A stretch of 64,000 bases of DNA from Marinifaba aquimaris. Lineage in GTDB: Bacteria; Pseudomonadota; Gammaproteobacteria; Enterobacterales; Alteromonadaceae. Below are positions 29,488 through 39,001 of the stretch, piece after piece. Location: positions 62,001 to 126,000 of the forward strand of contig NZ_JABULX010000006.1 of the NCBI RefSeq assembly GCF_013328345.1. Reading direction: 5' to 3'. Both the position numbers and the translations under genes were made by a program. Position 1 is the first letter of the stretch; the number at the start of each line of letters is the position of its first letter. A model generated the notes under the pieces. It was not told the DNA's origin, did not search any database, and worked only from the letters and a program-made list of their open reading frames with translations.

Positions 29488-30032
29488 TTACGGTTAAATC
29501 TCCGCTTTTTGTTTTTTTTGTTTGATTTGTGCTTCTTATTATTATCGCGTCTACGATTAAAAGGCATAGCCATAGATGCAAACTCGCGCATTACTTTGCG
29601 ATAAACATCTCGTTTGAACGACACAACTTGACGAACGGGGTACCAATAACTGACCCACGCCCAATCATCGAATTCAGGTTTAGCCGATTTAAAAAAATCA
29701 ATTTTCTCTTCTGAGCATCGCAAGCGAAGCAAAAACCATTTCTGTTTTTGCCCAATACACACCGGTTCAGAATCATGACGAATCAGGCGCTTCGGTAGGC
29801 GATAGCGATACCAATTTCGAGTACTGGCAACTATCTCTACGTCTTCTTTTTTTAAGCCTACTTCTTCATAAAGCTCGCGGTATAACGTTTGCTCTGCGTT
29901 TTCGCCTTCATCAACCCCACCTTGCGGAAATTGCCAAGAGTGTTGACCAAAGCGTTTCGCCCAGAAAACCTGACCGTGTCGGTTACAAATGACTATGCCG
30001 ACATTGGCTCTGTAGCCTTCGGCATCAATCAC
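29484..30032 (-). CDS. rppH: RNA pyrophosphohydrolase RppH
   Basis: Nudix hydrolase that converts 5'-triphosphate mRNA ends to monophosphate, starting RNase E decay. 182 residues. [12 protein letters not shown] opening and the full Nudix box [23 protein letters not shown]. The last 30 residues are a Lys/Arg-rich tail ([15 protein letters not shown]), longer and more basic than in E. coli and possibly an RNA contact. Confidence 0.95.
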   Translation of the reverse strand: MIDAEGYRANVGIVICNRHGQVFWAKRFGQHSWQFPQGGVDEGENAEQTLYRELYEEVGLKKEDVEIVASTRNWYRYRLPKRLIRHDSEPVCIGQKQKWFLLRLRCSEEKIDFFKSAKPEFDDWAWVSYWYPVRQVVSFKRDVYRKVMREFASMAMPFNRRRDNNKKHKSNKKNKKRRFNRK

Positions 30033-30135
30033 TAGTTAACTCACATAAAAATTAGTTAGTGATTTGATTCTTTCACAAGTTTTCGATATGAGCAAACGAC
30101 AAAGCTACTTTTTTAAACTTTAATGACAAACTTTG

Positions 30136-30321
30136 TTATCTAGAATTGCAATTTAGCCGGAAAAGTAAGTCGGCTATTTCGGTTTTGGTACTATCAGAAA
30201 GGGTATCGTCTTCTAACATCATAGCTAGAAGCTCATTTAATTCGACATCGCTTCCCCCAACTAACGGGTCCGTGTCAAAGTCGATGAGGTGGCGTTTAAT
30301 TAACTCATTATGCAAGTCCAT
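30136..30321 (-). CDS. Small acidic conserved protein with LLxMMxxDDxLS core
   Basis: 61 residues from the ATG at 30321 (MDLHNELIKRHLID); a longer start 12 codons up gives a less plausible N-terminus. The core ELNELLAMMLEDDTLSDSTKTEIADLL is shared with the gene at 45065 (AQLLEMMMLDDSLSN), so they are paralogues. Predicted all-helical, soluble and acidic; no known domain recognised. It lies 103 bases upstream of rppH in the same direction. Confidence 0.55.
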   Translation of the reverse strand: MDLHNELIKRHLIDFDTDPLVGGSDVELNELLAMMLEDDTLSDSTKTEIADLLFRLNCNSR

Positions 30322-30499
30322 AAGAAACCTACCTATACTAAAGTTAAATTTCAGCAATTAGTAAGTACTGCACATACGATCATACTAATTGAGAGCGCCC
30401 ATTAAGCATGGTTTAAGGTTGGATTATTGCCAGTGATAAAAGGCAAAACCCTGCGCTAATTTTGTATACGAGTGTTTCGAATAAAGAGTTCAAATAAAT

Positions 30500-33400
30500 T
30501 TAAGCGATAGCCGAAACTTTGTTTAACAATGCTTCTCGGGTAAATGGCTTTTCTAAACAATTTTGTTGCAACCTTTCTTCAAATTGACTTGAAGCGGTAT
30601 GCTCATTGTGACCGGACATGAGTAAGCACTTAATTTCTGGATGGTTATCAGCAATTTGATTACATAACTGATAACCATTCATACCGTCCATTCTGACATC
30701 TGATAAAACAATATCTACCGAGTGTTCACCTAAATATTCCAAGGCATGCTCAGCTTTTAAGAACGTATTTACCTGATAACCTTCTGTGACTAATACATCT
30801 TCAACAATAGCAGCGATCTCACTTTCATCATCAACGACAATGACCGAGGTTGCTCGATTATCTTTTAAATGTGCATCTTTAGATAATTCGTTTTCATTGA
30901 ATTCAGTTGCTGATGCAGTGCTTTGCTTACTGGCATCATCAACAAGCTCTACTACTTTGAGCGCTGGGAAGTAAAGCTCAAAACAACAGCCTTTTGGTTG
31001 GGCAGAACTAACTTTTATTGCGCCATGTGAGCGACGAATAAAGTTATAAACCTGTGTTAACCCCAGGCCAGTGCCCTTTTCTCCTTTAGTACTAAAGAAA
31101 GGTTCAAATATCTTAGCTTGTACGTCAGCTTCTATCCCAGCTCCGGTATCACTTATCGTCAAGCATATATAACGCCCTGGTTCACAATTTAACCGACTGG
31201 CTTGTTCAGTTGCTAAACTCACCTCTCGACAAACAATGCTGACCACGCCATTATCTTTCATCGCGTGTTTTGCATTGATGACAAGATTGATAATGGCATT
31301 GTCAAAATCAAATACATCAACCTTAACGGGCAACATGCTCGCTGATAACTGTAAATCGAGTTTATGCTTATTGCCTAACGCCTCTTTCAACTCTGATTCA
31401 ATAACTCGAACGTGTTCATGAATAAACAAATAGCTAACTTCTACACTGTCTTGTTTAGATATATCGAGTAATTTTTTAGTTAAGTGGGCACCTCTTGCCG
31501 AAGCCTGAGCGATTTGCTTGACGTATTTTAGCTTTTTCTCATCGCCCGTTAATTGCTGCTGTAAAATGCCACAGTAACCACTAATAATGGCAAGGATATT
31601 ATTAAAATCGTGTGAAACCCCACTGGATAATATCCCTAATGCAGCCATTTTCTCGGCTCGCTTTAACTGTTCTTCTTTTTCAACCTTAGAACTGAGATCA
31701 TGGCAAATACCAATATAGTGAACCCCATAAGTATCTAATTCAGAAAGCTCGGCTATGGAGAGTAACAGTGGAAACAGCTCGCCATTTTTACGTTTACCAA
31801 TTAATTGCCTACCATCAGGTGATATTTTTCGTTTACCCGATTGACTGTAATTATGAAGGTAGCTTTGATGCTGTTTGGCATCATTATCATTCATTAGGAT
31901 TTTTACATTTTGTCCTAAAGCTTCATCTAGCTGGTAACCAAACATAGCTTCTGCATGATGATTAAAGCTTTTTATCACTCCGGTTTTGTCAATGCCTATT
32001 ACAGCACCAGCCAAATTGTTGAGGATTTTGGCGTAAAACTGCTTCTTCACACTCAATTCGCTGTGCAGTTTTTCTTGTTCTGTTAAATCGATGATAAAAA
32101 CAATGTATTCATTGGGTTCGATTTTAAATAACATCCCACCGACAAGTGCCGGAATTTTCTCTCCAGCTTTGTTGTAATACTCTTTTTTAAAAGGTGTCCA
32201 ATAGCCGTTTTCCAAGGTTTGCTTAATAGCATCCTCAGAACTAGCCAGATGCTCTACCGGTGTTTGTTGGCGCCAATTAAACAAACCACTATCGAGTTCA
32301 GCTTGGTTAAAACCAAATAATTTAAGTGCAGTTTGATTGGCATCGATAACCTCACCAGACTCTTTGACATGTAGTACACCAATAAAATTAGACTCTTTCC
32401 AACGAGAAAAAATAAGCGCTTGTTCTTGAAGCTTATCTTCTAATTTTTGTTTTTCGGTCACATCTATTAGCACAGCATAAACTTTTGACCAATCTTGTTG
32501 ATGCCCATCTTGGTAAAAACGAATCAGGAAATGAACACGCTCACCATTTTCAAAGCGTATACTCAAGTCGCTTTCAAAATATTGGCCGCCGCGAAGTAAA
32601 GCCAATAAAAACTCTTTAAAAACTGTTTTCACCGCTTTTTTGTTAGCTTTGAAAATGAGCGAATACAGTTGCTGCGCCAGCTCTACTCTAAACATCGAAA
32701 GCGCAATAGGGTTAACATTGACCAACTGTACTTTTTTTATCACCTCGGCAAGCAAAGAGGCATGCTTTGCAAGAAAGCTAAACAAATCGCTCTCTTTATT
32801 TACTTGTTGAGACTCCAGCAGGGTTTTCACCTCGCTCCAATCACTTTTGATTAGTCCCACAGGAGACTTGTCAAATAGCAACCTAAATTCTTCATGTTGA
32901 CTCTCCAAGTCCCTTTTGATTTGCAAGCTATTAGTCAAATCAATTGCAGTAAAAATAAAAGCTTTGTCAGGTGTTTCTATTTGATTGATTTGAATTTGAA
33001 ATAGGCTTGAAGGATGTTTTTTTGGTGATGCATCAATACTTTGCACATTTGATTGGTTCATCAGTTGTTGGAACTTCTGATGATCCGTATTTAAGAACAA
33101 TTCATGCAACTGAGTGCCAATTAATAAAGTCTCATCTTCAGTGCCAAAATAGATATGCACACTATCATTAGCAGCTTGAATAAAACCGTTACTATCAGTT
33201 TGAAATACTGCAAAAGGCAAAGCATTAAATCTTTGTTTGTATGATTGCTCTGTATCTTCATAAAGCTGCTTAAATTGCTCTGATTGCTTTTTATACTCAT
33301 TGACTCGCTTGGATATAGCGCCAAATAACGAGTGGTTTTGATCTTTCAAGTTAAGTTGGTTAAGTAATAGCGCAATAGGTTTTTGAAAGTTCTTATTGAT

Positions 33401-34042
33401 AGCAAAAAACCAAAAAGACAAAACTAATAATGCACCAAAAAATAAAAGTAGCGATAAACGCCAAGTAACCCTTTTTGCAGCTAATTTAGCATTGGCATAA
33501 TCGGGAACAAGTAACAAATAACTCAATCGCTCTGGTGCTAAATTTATTGGCGTAATGGATACGGCTATTTCAGAAGCACCTTTTAGCACCTGTTGTATGG
33601 ATTGATTAGTCATCAGCTCTGAAGGTTTGAGGTTAGCCTTGCTCCTGTTATCAAAATACACCACTTGGGATTGCCCTTGAGAACGAGCTGATTTGAGTGC
33701 ACTAAAGACCATCTGCTCTAGTCCTAACTGGGCAACAAGTTGGCCATTTAAATTACTGTCGGTTGATGCAATTACCTGTAAATGCCTATCAAATAACAGT
33801 GCTTTTTTAAAATGTCCTTGCGGTAAATAAGTGTGTGTAAGTTGTTTGAAGCTATTTTGAAAGTCAGGCCCTGAGCGGCCGCTAAGAGTCAACTCTAGCT
33901 GCTGAGTAAACTGAACATTGCTTTGGTTAGAAGCAGTTGTATAGGCTTTGGTGTAGTATAAATGGCTGATTACCAGTGACAATAAAATCACCAGCGCCCA
34001 AAAACTGACAGCCATCATTCTCACTTTATTTGCTAGTAACAT
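30500..34042 (-). CDS. Hybrid sensor histidine kinase with four PAS domains and a receiver
   Basis: 1180 residues. Membrane helices at about 11-30 and 193-213 enclose a periplasmic sensor of some 160 residues. Four cytosolic PAS-like units follow (about 265-375, 385-535, 545-660, 665-790); the second carries a helical insertion. HisKA has the phospho-acceptor in GVSHDFNNILAI, HATPase has NLVINAKHAM and SDTGAGIEADV with KGTGLGL. The C-terminal receiver (about 1060-1180) has VDDE and the phospho-Asp in VLSDVRMDG. No separate response regulator is adjacent, so it is an orphan whose output and signal are unknown. Divergent from a broken solute-binding protein gene. Confidence 0.88.
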   Translation of the reverse strand: MLLANKVRMMAVSFWALVILLSLVISHLYYTKAYTTASNQSNVQFTQQLELTLSGRSGPDFQNSFKQLTHTYLPQGHFKKALLFDRHLQVIASTDSNLNGQLVAQLGLEQMVFSALKSARSQGQSQVVYFDNRSKANLKPSELMTNQSIQQVLKGASEIAVSITPINLAPERLSYLLLVPDYANAKLAAKRVTWRLSLLLFFGALLVLSFWFFAINKNFQKPIALLLNQLNLKDQNHSLFGAISKRVNEYKKQSEQFKQLYEDTEQSYKQRFNALPFAVFQTDSNGFIQAANDSVHIYFGTEDETLLIGTQLHELFLNTDHQKFQQLMNQSNVQSIDASPKKHPSSLFQIQINQIETPDKAFIFTAIDLTNSLQIKRDLESQHEEFRLLFDKSPVGLIKSDWSEVKTLLESQQVNKESDLFSFLAKHASLLAEVIKKVQLVNVNPIALSMFRVELAQQLYSLIFKANKKAVKTVFKEFLLALLRGGQYFESDLSIRFENGERVHFLIRFYQDGHQQDWSKVYAVLIDVTEKQKLEDKLQEQALIFSRWKESNFIGVLHVKESGEVIDANQTALKLFGFNQAELDSGLFNWRQQTPVEHLASSEDAIKQTLENGYWTPFKKEYYNKAGEKIPALVGGMLFKIEPNEYIVFIIDLTEQEKLHSELSVKKQFYAKILNNLAGAVIGIDKTGVIKSFNHHAEAMFGYQLDEALGQNVKILMNDNDAKQHQSYLHNYSQSGKRKISPDGRQLIGKRKNGELFPLLLSIAELSELDTYGVHYIGICHDLSSKVEKEEQLKRAEKMAALGILSSGVSHDFNNILAIISGYCGILQQQLTGDEKKLKYVKQIAQASARGAHLTKKLLDISKQDSVEVSYLFIHEHVRVIESELKEALGNKHKLDLQLSASMLPVKVDVFDFDNAIINLVINAKHAMKDNGVVSIVCREVSLATEQASRLNCEPGRYICLTISDTGAGIEADVQAKIFEPFFSTKGEKGTGLGLTQVYNFIRRSHGAIKVSSAQPKGCCFELYFPALKVVELVDDASKQSTASATEFNENELSKDAHLKDNRATSVIVVDDESEIAAIVEDVLVTEGYQVNTFLKAEHALEYLGEHSVDIVLSDVRMDGMNGYQLCNQIADNHPEIKCLLMSGHNEHTASSQFEERLQQNCLEKPFTREALLNKVSAIA

Positions 34043-34306
34043 TCCTTAGCCTCTAGCGATTCAAAACTCAACCCAATAACACCGAATCCTTCGTGCGGTT
34101 GGTTTCAAACTTAAAATAGATTTTCCTTATTACCAGTAAGCATAGCTAACTCTGGCATTTTTTTAGTGCTAACCAATAAGATGAGTAGATTAATTTGCAA
34201 AAGAGTATTTCATCTGCTGTGATTGTCTCGATAGGTATCTGAATTCAATACAAAATTATTATTAATCAAATTACGTAAATCGATACATTTTTTATGAAGG
34301 TCCATA

Positions 34307-34965
34307 ATGTTTTATCGCCAGATTGCAAGCAAAGTCGTATTGTTAAGTTTAATCTGTATATTTACAGCTAAAGCCGAAACAACTCCCATACAAGCGATTT
34401 ACAGTAAACAACAAACGGCCCCCATATTACTAAGAGATCACAACTATCAAATCTATTCAGGATGGTTGTTAGATGTCTACCAAGCCATTGCCTTTGATGC
34501 CGCAATTCAAATCAACTTTTTGCAACTCAATCGCAATAATATTGAAAAAGAGCTACTTGCTAACGGAGCGAGTTTTTACTGCACAGCCAACCCTAAATGG
34601 TTTAATTCTAATGGCATTACTTGGTCACAAGCCATTTTAACCTCTCCCGATATCATTTTAAGTCGTGTTAAACTTAATAAAATTGCAGATTTAAAGTCGA
34701 TCAAAGAAATAGCATGTCGACTCGCGCCAATTTGGCAAAATTTGATCAAGCAAAAGTAGATGGCGTGATCACAGGTAAAATCCAGGCCCAATATTTAACA
34801 TTACTCGAGCGCTACGACGTATTGGAGGTTAATCGGAAGAAATACTACTGTGCACTTTCTCTGGCAATGCCCAGCGCACTAAAAACGAAAATACAGGCCA
34901 GTATCGATAAGTTGAATAAGGCTAACCATTTTGAAAAATTGTTAACCAAATACATCAAACATTAG
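34307..34965 (+). pseudogene. Broken family-3 periplasmic solute-binding protein gene
   Basis: The first frame (34307-34759) gives a signal peptide (FTAKAE) and the N-terminal lobe (GWLLDVYQAIAFDAA, FYCTANPKW). After about KEIACR at 34714-34725 it reads only a short wrong tail. The frame shifted by one then gives the rest (ANLAKFDQAKVDGVITGKIQ, then LEVNRKKYYCALSLAM to the stop at 34965). Even joined, about 218 residues is shorter than the usual 240-260 and the segment between the lobes is missing, so an out-of-frame internal deletion is likely rather than a single-base error. Its stop overlaps the convergent arsJ stop by four bases. Confidence 0.7.
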
Positions 34966-36164
34966 TCTTTTTTTGGCAAAGCAATTGAACAAACAGCGCT
35001 AGCGGTTAGTAAAATCACAGCGCCCCAAAGGCAAGCCGCAAAACCGTAAACTTGAAACAAATAGCCTGATAATAAAGTCCCTAATAATCGTCCTGCCGCA
35101 TTCGCCATGTAATAAAAACCAACATCTAATGACGTCCCATCTTTGTCGGCATACTTAACAATCAAGTATGAATGCAAAGATGAATTCACCGCAAAAACGA
35201 CACCAAAGACCATCAAGCCAATCAGTAATGTCCATTCAATGCTCACTTGGTAATGAATGAGCAAGGCTAATACTAAAGTCGTCAGGGTTAAATTGATGAC
35301 CCAAAAAAGTGCTTGGTTAATGTTTAACTGTGAACTGATTTGAGTCAGTTTAGGTGCAACCCCCTGAACGATGCCATAACCAATAACCCATGAAGCGATA
35401 TAGGCACCTACTTGCCAATGCTGCCAACTGAACACTGATGCCAAATACAAGGGTAAAGCGATGACAAACCAAATATCTCTAGCAGCAAATAAACAGAGCC
35501 GCGCAGCAGATAAGTAATTGATCTCACGACTTTTAGCAAATAACTGGTTAAATTTAGGTTTCTTTTTCGCTTTTCCTAAGTCGTCCTGTAGACCGTATAG
35601 ACTGAAAGCAAAAACCACGAGTAGCGCCCCAGCCATAATAGCTAACGCGAGCTGAAATCCAAACCAAGACAGTAATGCGCCACCTAAGAAAAAGCCCGCT
35701 CCTTTGAGCGCATTTTTCGAACCAGTTAAGATAGCTACCCAGCGATACAGCTGAGAATCTGCGTTGCCTTTATCCTTAACGAGCCCTTTGATACTGCTCT
35801 TTGCACTCATTTTATTAAGGTCTTTCGCAATACCAGATAACGCTTGGGCGAACATTACATAAGGAACAATCAAAAACTCACTGGGCACTGCCAGCATAGC
35901 CAATGCAATCACTTGCAAAGCAAGTCCAATATTCATGGTTTTGTTTAAACCAATACGCGCACCTAGCCAACCACCCACTAAATTAGTTACGATGCCAAAA
36001 AACTCGTAGAACAAAAACAAAGACGCAATCTCTAAGCCGCCATAACCGAGCTGATAGAAATGCAAAACGACCAGCATACGAAGTGCACCATCGGTCAACG
36101 TAAATGCCCAATAGTTACCTGTAACAATTAAGTACTGCTTAACGGCTTGAGAGAGGTTCTTCAT
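34962..36164 (-). CDS. arsJ: Organoarsenical efflux transporter ArsJ (MFS)
   Basis: Exports 1-arseno-3-phosphoglycerate, removing arsenate from the cell together with the GAPDH encoded upstream. About 400 residues, 11-12 helices. The family opening YWAFTLTDGALRMLVVLHF and FYEFFGIVTNLVGGWLGARIG are characteristic of ArsJ. I choose the ATG at 36164; an in-frame TTG two codons earlier abuts the GAPDH stop. Last gene of arsR-gap-arsJ. Confidence 0.9.
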   Translation of the reverse strand: MKNLSQAVKQYLIVTGNYWAFTLTDGALRMLVVLHFYQLGYGGLEIASLFLFYEFFGIVTNLVGGWLGARIGLNKTMNIGLALQVIALAMLAVPSEFLIVPYVMFAQALSGIAKDLNKMSAKSSIKGLVKDKGNADSQLYRWVAILTGSKNALKGAGFFLGGALLSWFGFQLALAIMAGALLVVFAFSLYGLQDDLGKAKKKPKFNQLFAKSREINYLSAARLCLFAARDIWFVIALPLYLASVFSWQHWQVGAYIASWVIGYGIVQGVAPKLTQISSQLNINQALFWVINLTLTTLVLALLIHYQVSIEWTLLIGLMVFGVVFAVNSSLHSYLIVKYADKDGTSLDVGFYYMANAAGRLLGTLLSGYLFQVYGFAACLWGAVILLTASAVCSIALPKKD

Positions 36165-36170
36165 TTTCAA

Positions 36171-37169
36171 TTACAGAGATTTCGCTACTTTTAACATCAA
36201 TTCAGCAGTGCGATTTGCATAACCCCACTCGTTATCGTACCAAAGGTACAGTTTTACTTGAGTGTTATTAATTACCATCGTCGATAACGCATCGACCACA
36301 GATGAACGCGGATCAGTTTTGTAGTCAATTGACACTAAAGGTCGAGTTTCAAAACCCAAAATGTCTTTTAATTCATTTTCTGAAGCTTGTTTTAATAGCT
36401 GGTTAACTTCTTCAACCGTTGTAGCTCGCTCTACCTCAAACACACAATCAGTAATTGATGCATTGGTCAGTGGTACGCGAATAGCATGACCATTTAAACG
36501 ACCTTTTAAATCAGGGAAAATATGAGTAATAGCGGTTGCAGAGCCTGTTGTCGTTGGGATTAAACTTGTACCGCATGAACGTGCACGACGCAGATCTTTA
36601 TGTGGCGCATCAATAATAGTTTGGGTATTAGTAATATCGTGAATGGTCGTCATCGAACCGTGTTTAATGCCAAGCTTTTCGTGGATGACTTTAACCACTG
36701 GAGCCAAACAATTTGTAGTACATGAAGCAGCTGTGACAAGAGGCTGATCAACGTATAATTCATCGTTAACCCCCATCACAATATTAAGCACGCCTTCTTC
36801 TTTTACCGGTGCAGTAACAACCACTTTTTTAACACCTTGAGCAAGGTACTTTTCAAGTTCTGTTTTTTTATTTTTTTTACCCGATGCTTCAATCACAATA
36901 TCGCAGTCAGACCAGTCAACATCTTCAATGCTAGATGCTTGCTCAAAAGCAATGACATCATTATTTATGACAATTGAATCTTGCTCAAAATGGGCTTGGT
37001 GGTGCCATTTACCATGTACAGAATCAAAATTAAGTAGATGAGCAAAACATTCAGCATTTCCACCGGGGTCGTTTATTTTGATAAATTGAATGTCTTGATT
37101 GCCGTAAGCGGCACGAAAAGTGAGCCGGCCCATACGGCCGAACCCATTAATTCCCACTTTAATTGTCAT
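36171..37169 (-). CDS. ArsJ-associated glyceraldehyde-3-phosphate dehydrogenase
   Basis: 332-residue GAPDH. NAD-binding [16 protein letters not shown], catalytic SCTTNCLAP, substrate-binding TTTGSATA and the C-terminal [11 protein letters not shown]. In this cassette it is expected to use arsenate in place of phosphate, making the unstable 1-arseno-3-phosphoglycerate for ArsJ to expel. The arsenic role rests on the flanking arsR and arsJ; the sequence alone only shows GAPDH. A run of A residues in the sense strand near 36865-36885 is in frame and intact. Confidence 0.9.
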   Translation of the reverse strand: MTIKVGINGFGRMGRLTFRAAYGNQDIQFIKINDPGGNAECFAHLLNFDSVHGKWHHQAHFEQDSIVINNDVIAFEQASSIEDVDWSDCDIVIEASGKKNKKTELEKYLAQGVKKVVVTAPVKEEGVLNIVMGVNDELYVDQPLVTAASCTTNCLAPVVKVIHEKLGIKHGSMTTIHDITNTQTIIDAPHKDLRRARSCGTSLIPTTTGSATAITHIFPDLKGRLNGHAIRVPLTNASITDCVFEVERATTVEEVNQLLKQASENELKDILGFETRPLVSIDYKTDPRSSVVDALSTMVINNTQVKLYLWYDNEWGYANRTAELMLKVAKSL

Positions 37170-37193
37170 GAGTTGCTCCTGTTGCTAGTCAAT

Positions 37194-37517
37194 CTAGCAA
37201 CAAACAGCGGCTTGCTCCAAACGACTAGTCAAAGTGTTAATAGTGTCTTGGTTTGCCTCTGCGGCAAGTTCGATAACTTGTTTTTGCCATGGTGCTAGGT
37301 CATCAGATAAACGGTAATAAACCCACTGACCTTTTCTCTCGTGGGCTAATACGTTATCTCTCAAAATTGATAAATGACGAGATACCATAGGTTGGCTTAA
37401 TTGCAATGCGGATGTTAATTCACATACGCACAATTCAGCCTTAGCAGTTAATAACAAAACGATTTGTAAACGCGTTTCATCATTAAGTGCTTTAAATAGC
37501 TTGATTGATGCATCCAT
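37194..37517 (-). CDS. arsR: ArsR-family arsenic-responsive repressor
   Basis: Winged-helix repressor of the arsenate cassette. 107 residues from the second of two adjacent ATG codons. The metalloid site ELCVCEL (two Cys in helix 3), the recognition helix QPMVSRHLSILRD and the wing GQWVYYRL are present; the C-terminus ends in Cys-Cys, which could add a ligand. Probably binds the inverted repeat just upstream. Confidence 0.9.
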   Translation of the reverse strand: MDASIKLFKALNDETRLQIVLLLTAKAELCVCELTSALQLSQPMVSRHLSILRDNVLAHERKGQWVYYRLSDDLAPWQKQVIELAAEANQDTINTLTSRLEQAAVCC

Positions 37518-37543
37518 CAACTTACCCTTATATTACCCAAACC

Positions 37544-37563
37544 ATATATGATAATCCATATAT
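37544..37563. promoter_or_regulatory. Candidate ArsR operator
   Basis: ATATATG-N6-CATATAT perfect inverted repeat in the 42-base gap between lpxH and arsR. Position and symmetry fit an ArsR site controlling arsR-gap-arsJ. Confidence 0.65.
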
Positions 37564-38300
37564 TAGCTTTCTAATTTTGGTAAAGTTAAGCTAAACAATT
37601 GAAAGCCATCTTGGCTCAATTCTAAATAGCTACCTTGTTCGTACCAATCTCCCAATACGATGCGTGTTCCTCTAGCTGAGCTTCTTGCATTATTGTGGAT
37701 TTTGGGTTTGTGAGTATGGCCGTGTATCAATAAATCAACCTGCCAAGCATCCATAGCATCTGACACAGTATCAAGGTTTACATCCAAAATATTTTGGTCA
37801 GCCATTTGCTGTTTTTCTTTACTTGATGCTCTGAGCTTTTGGGCAATTTTCAATCGCCAACTCAACGGCAAAGCACGAAGGACAAATAAAGTAAGCGGGT
37901 GCTGAATAACCTTTCGATATCTTTGATAGTCGACATCATCGGTACAAAAAGCATCACCGTGCGCCAATAAAATCCGATCTTGGTATAAGTTTACAATAGT
38001 CGGATCTGACAAAAACTGCATACCTGTTTCTTTACAGAAAGTTTGACCCAGCGCAAAGTCTCTATTACCAGGCATGAAATAAATCGTTAACCCAGCCTCA
38101 CTGGCCTGCTTAATGCGCGATTTCACCGGTATTAACCAATCTGAAGTATCATCATCACCAATCCAAAAACTGAAAAAATCACCGAGGATAAATAGCGCCT
38201 CAGCCTCAGCTTGAATATCGGCTAAAAAATCAAAAAATGCCTGCGTCATATCAGGGCGATTTTCTGCAAGATGTAGATCGGAAATAAAATAATAAGCCAT
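37563..38300 (-). CDS. lpxH: UDP-2,3-diacylglucosamine diphosphatase
   Basis: Peripheral inner-membrane phosphoesterase making lipid X in lipid A synthesis. About 245 residues from the ATG at 38300 (MAYYFISDLHLAE); an upstream in-frame TTG is less likely. Calcineurin-type metal motifs DLHL, GDFFSFWIGDDD, GNRD and HGHTHKP are all present. It starts ten bases after a terminator hairpin behind ppiB. Confidence 0.95.
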   Translation of the reverse strand: MAYYFISDLHLAENRPDMTQAFFDFLADIQAEAEALFILGDFFSFWIGDDDTSDWLIPVKSRIKQASEAGLTIYFMPGNRDFALGQTFCKETGMQFLSDPTIVNLYQDRILLAHGDAFCTDDVDYQRYRKVIQHPLTLFVLRALPLSWRLKIAQKLRASSKEKQQMADQNILDVNLDTVSDAMDAWQVDLLIHGHTHKPKIHNNARSSARGTRIVLGDWYEQGSYLELSQDGFQLFSLTLPKLES

Positions 38301-38310
38301 TTCAAATACC

Positions 38311-38334
38311 AAAAAGCGAGCCTAAGCTCGCTTT
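38311..38334 (-). terminator. Terminator after ppiB
   Basis: GCGAGC, 4-base loop, GCTCGC with T5 on the minus strand. It sits immediately before the lpxH start, so partial read-through or a promoter inside ppiB must supply lpxH. Confidence 0.75.
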
Positions 38335-38357
38335 ACATTACAACAATCTGAAACTGC

Positions 38358-38852
38358 TTACTCAGCAACAGTGACTTTTTCAATAATCACTTCATCAACA
38401 GGTACATCTTGGTGGTAGCCATAGTTACCTGTTTGAACTGCTTCGATTTTTTCTACCACGTCCATACCGTTAGCCACTTTACCAAATACTGCATAACCCC
38501 AACCATCAGCAGTTTCACTGCGGAAGTTTAAGAAATCATTTTTAGCTGTATTGATAAAAAACTGTGCACTTGCAGAATGAGGGTCCATCGTACGAGCCAT
38601 AGCTAACGTACCAATCTCATTTTTTAAACCATTGTTAGCTTCGTTTTTGATCGGTTCACGTGTATCTTTTTCTAACATACCTGATTCCATGCCACCACCT
38701 TGGATCATGAAACCTTTGATAACGCGGTGGAAGATAACACCTTCGTAAAAACCGTCTTTACAGTATTGTAAGAAGTTTGCTGCTGAAATAGGTGCATTAT
38801 CAAAATCTAATTCAATCTCGATGTCGCCAAAATTTGTGCTAAAAGTGATCAT
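38358..38852 (-). CDS. ppiB: Cyclophilin-type peptidyl-prolyl isomerase B
   Basis: Cytosolic prolyl isomerase, 164 residues from the ATG at 38852 ([16 protein letters not shown]). Active-site [30 protein letters not shown] and the [16 protein letters not shown] region are all typical. A longer in-frame start adds 22 residues unlike the family. Divergent from cysS, a conserved arrangement. Confidence 0.94.
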   Translation of the reverse strand: MITFSTNFGDIEIELDFDNAPISAANFLQYCKDGFYEGVIFHRVIKGFMIQGGGMESGMLEKDTREPIKNEANNGLKNEIGTLAMARTMDPHSASAQFFINTAKNDFLNFRSETADGWGYAVFGKVANGMDVVEKIEAVQTGNYGYHQDVPVDEVIIEKVTVAE

Positions 38853-39001
38853 TTTCGTTTCTCTTTGGTAAACGTTAAATAAGATAGGTGTAAAAATACC
38901 TATTCTAAAACAAGCCATCGCTCGATAAAAGCAAGACGTAACAATAACGACTTGTTAGAATAGAGCAAATTTGTCAATCAAACAGCACCGAAGAAAAAAG
39001 C

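Noticed and set aside
36861-36890. Long A/T homopolymer in the GAPDH gene as a possible programmed frameshift
   Set aside because: The gene reads through in one frame with all motifs intact on both sides, so no shift is needed.
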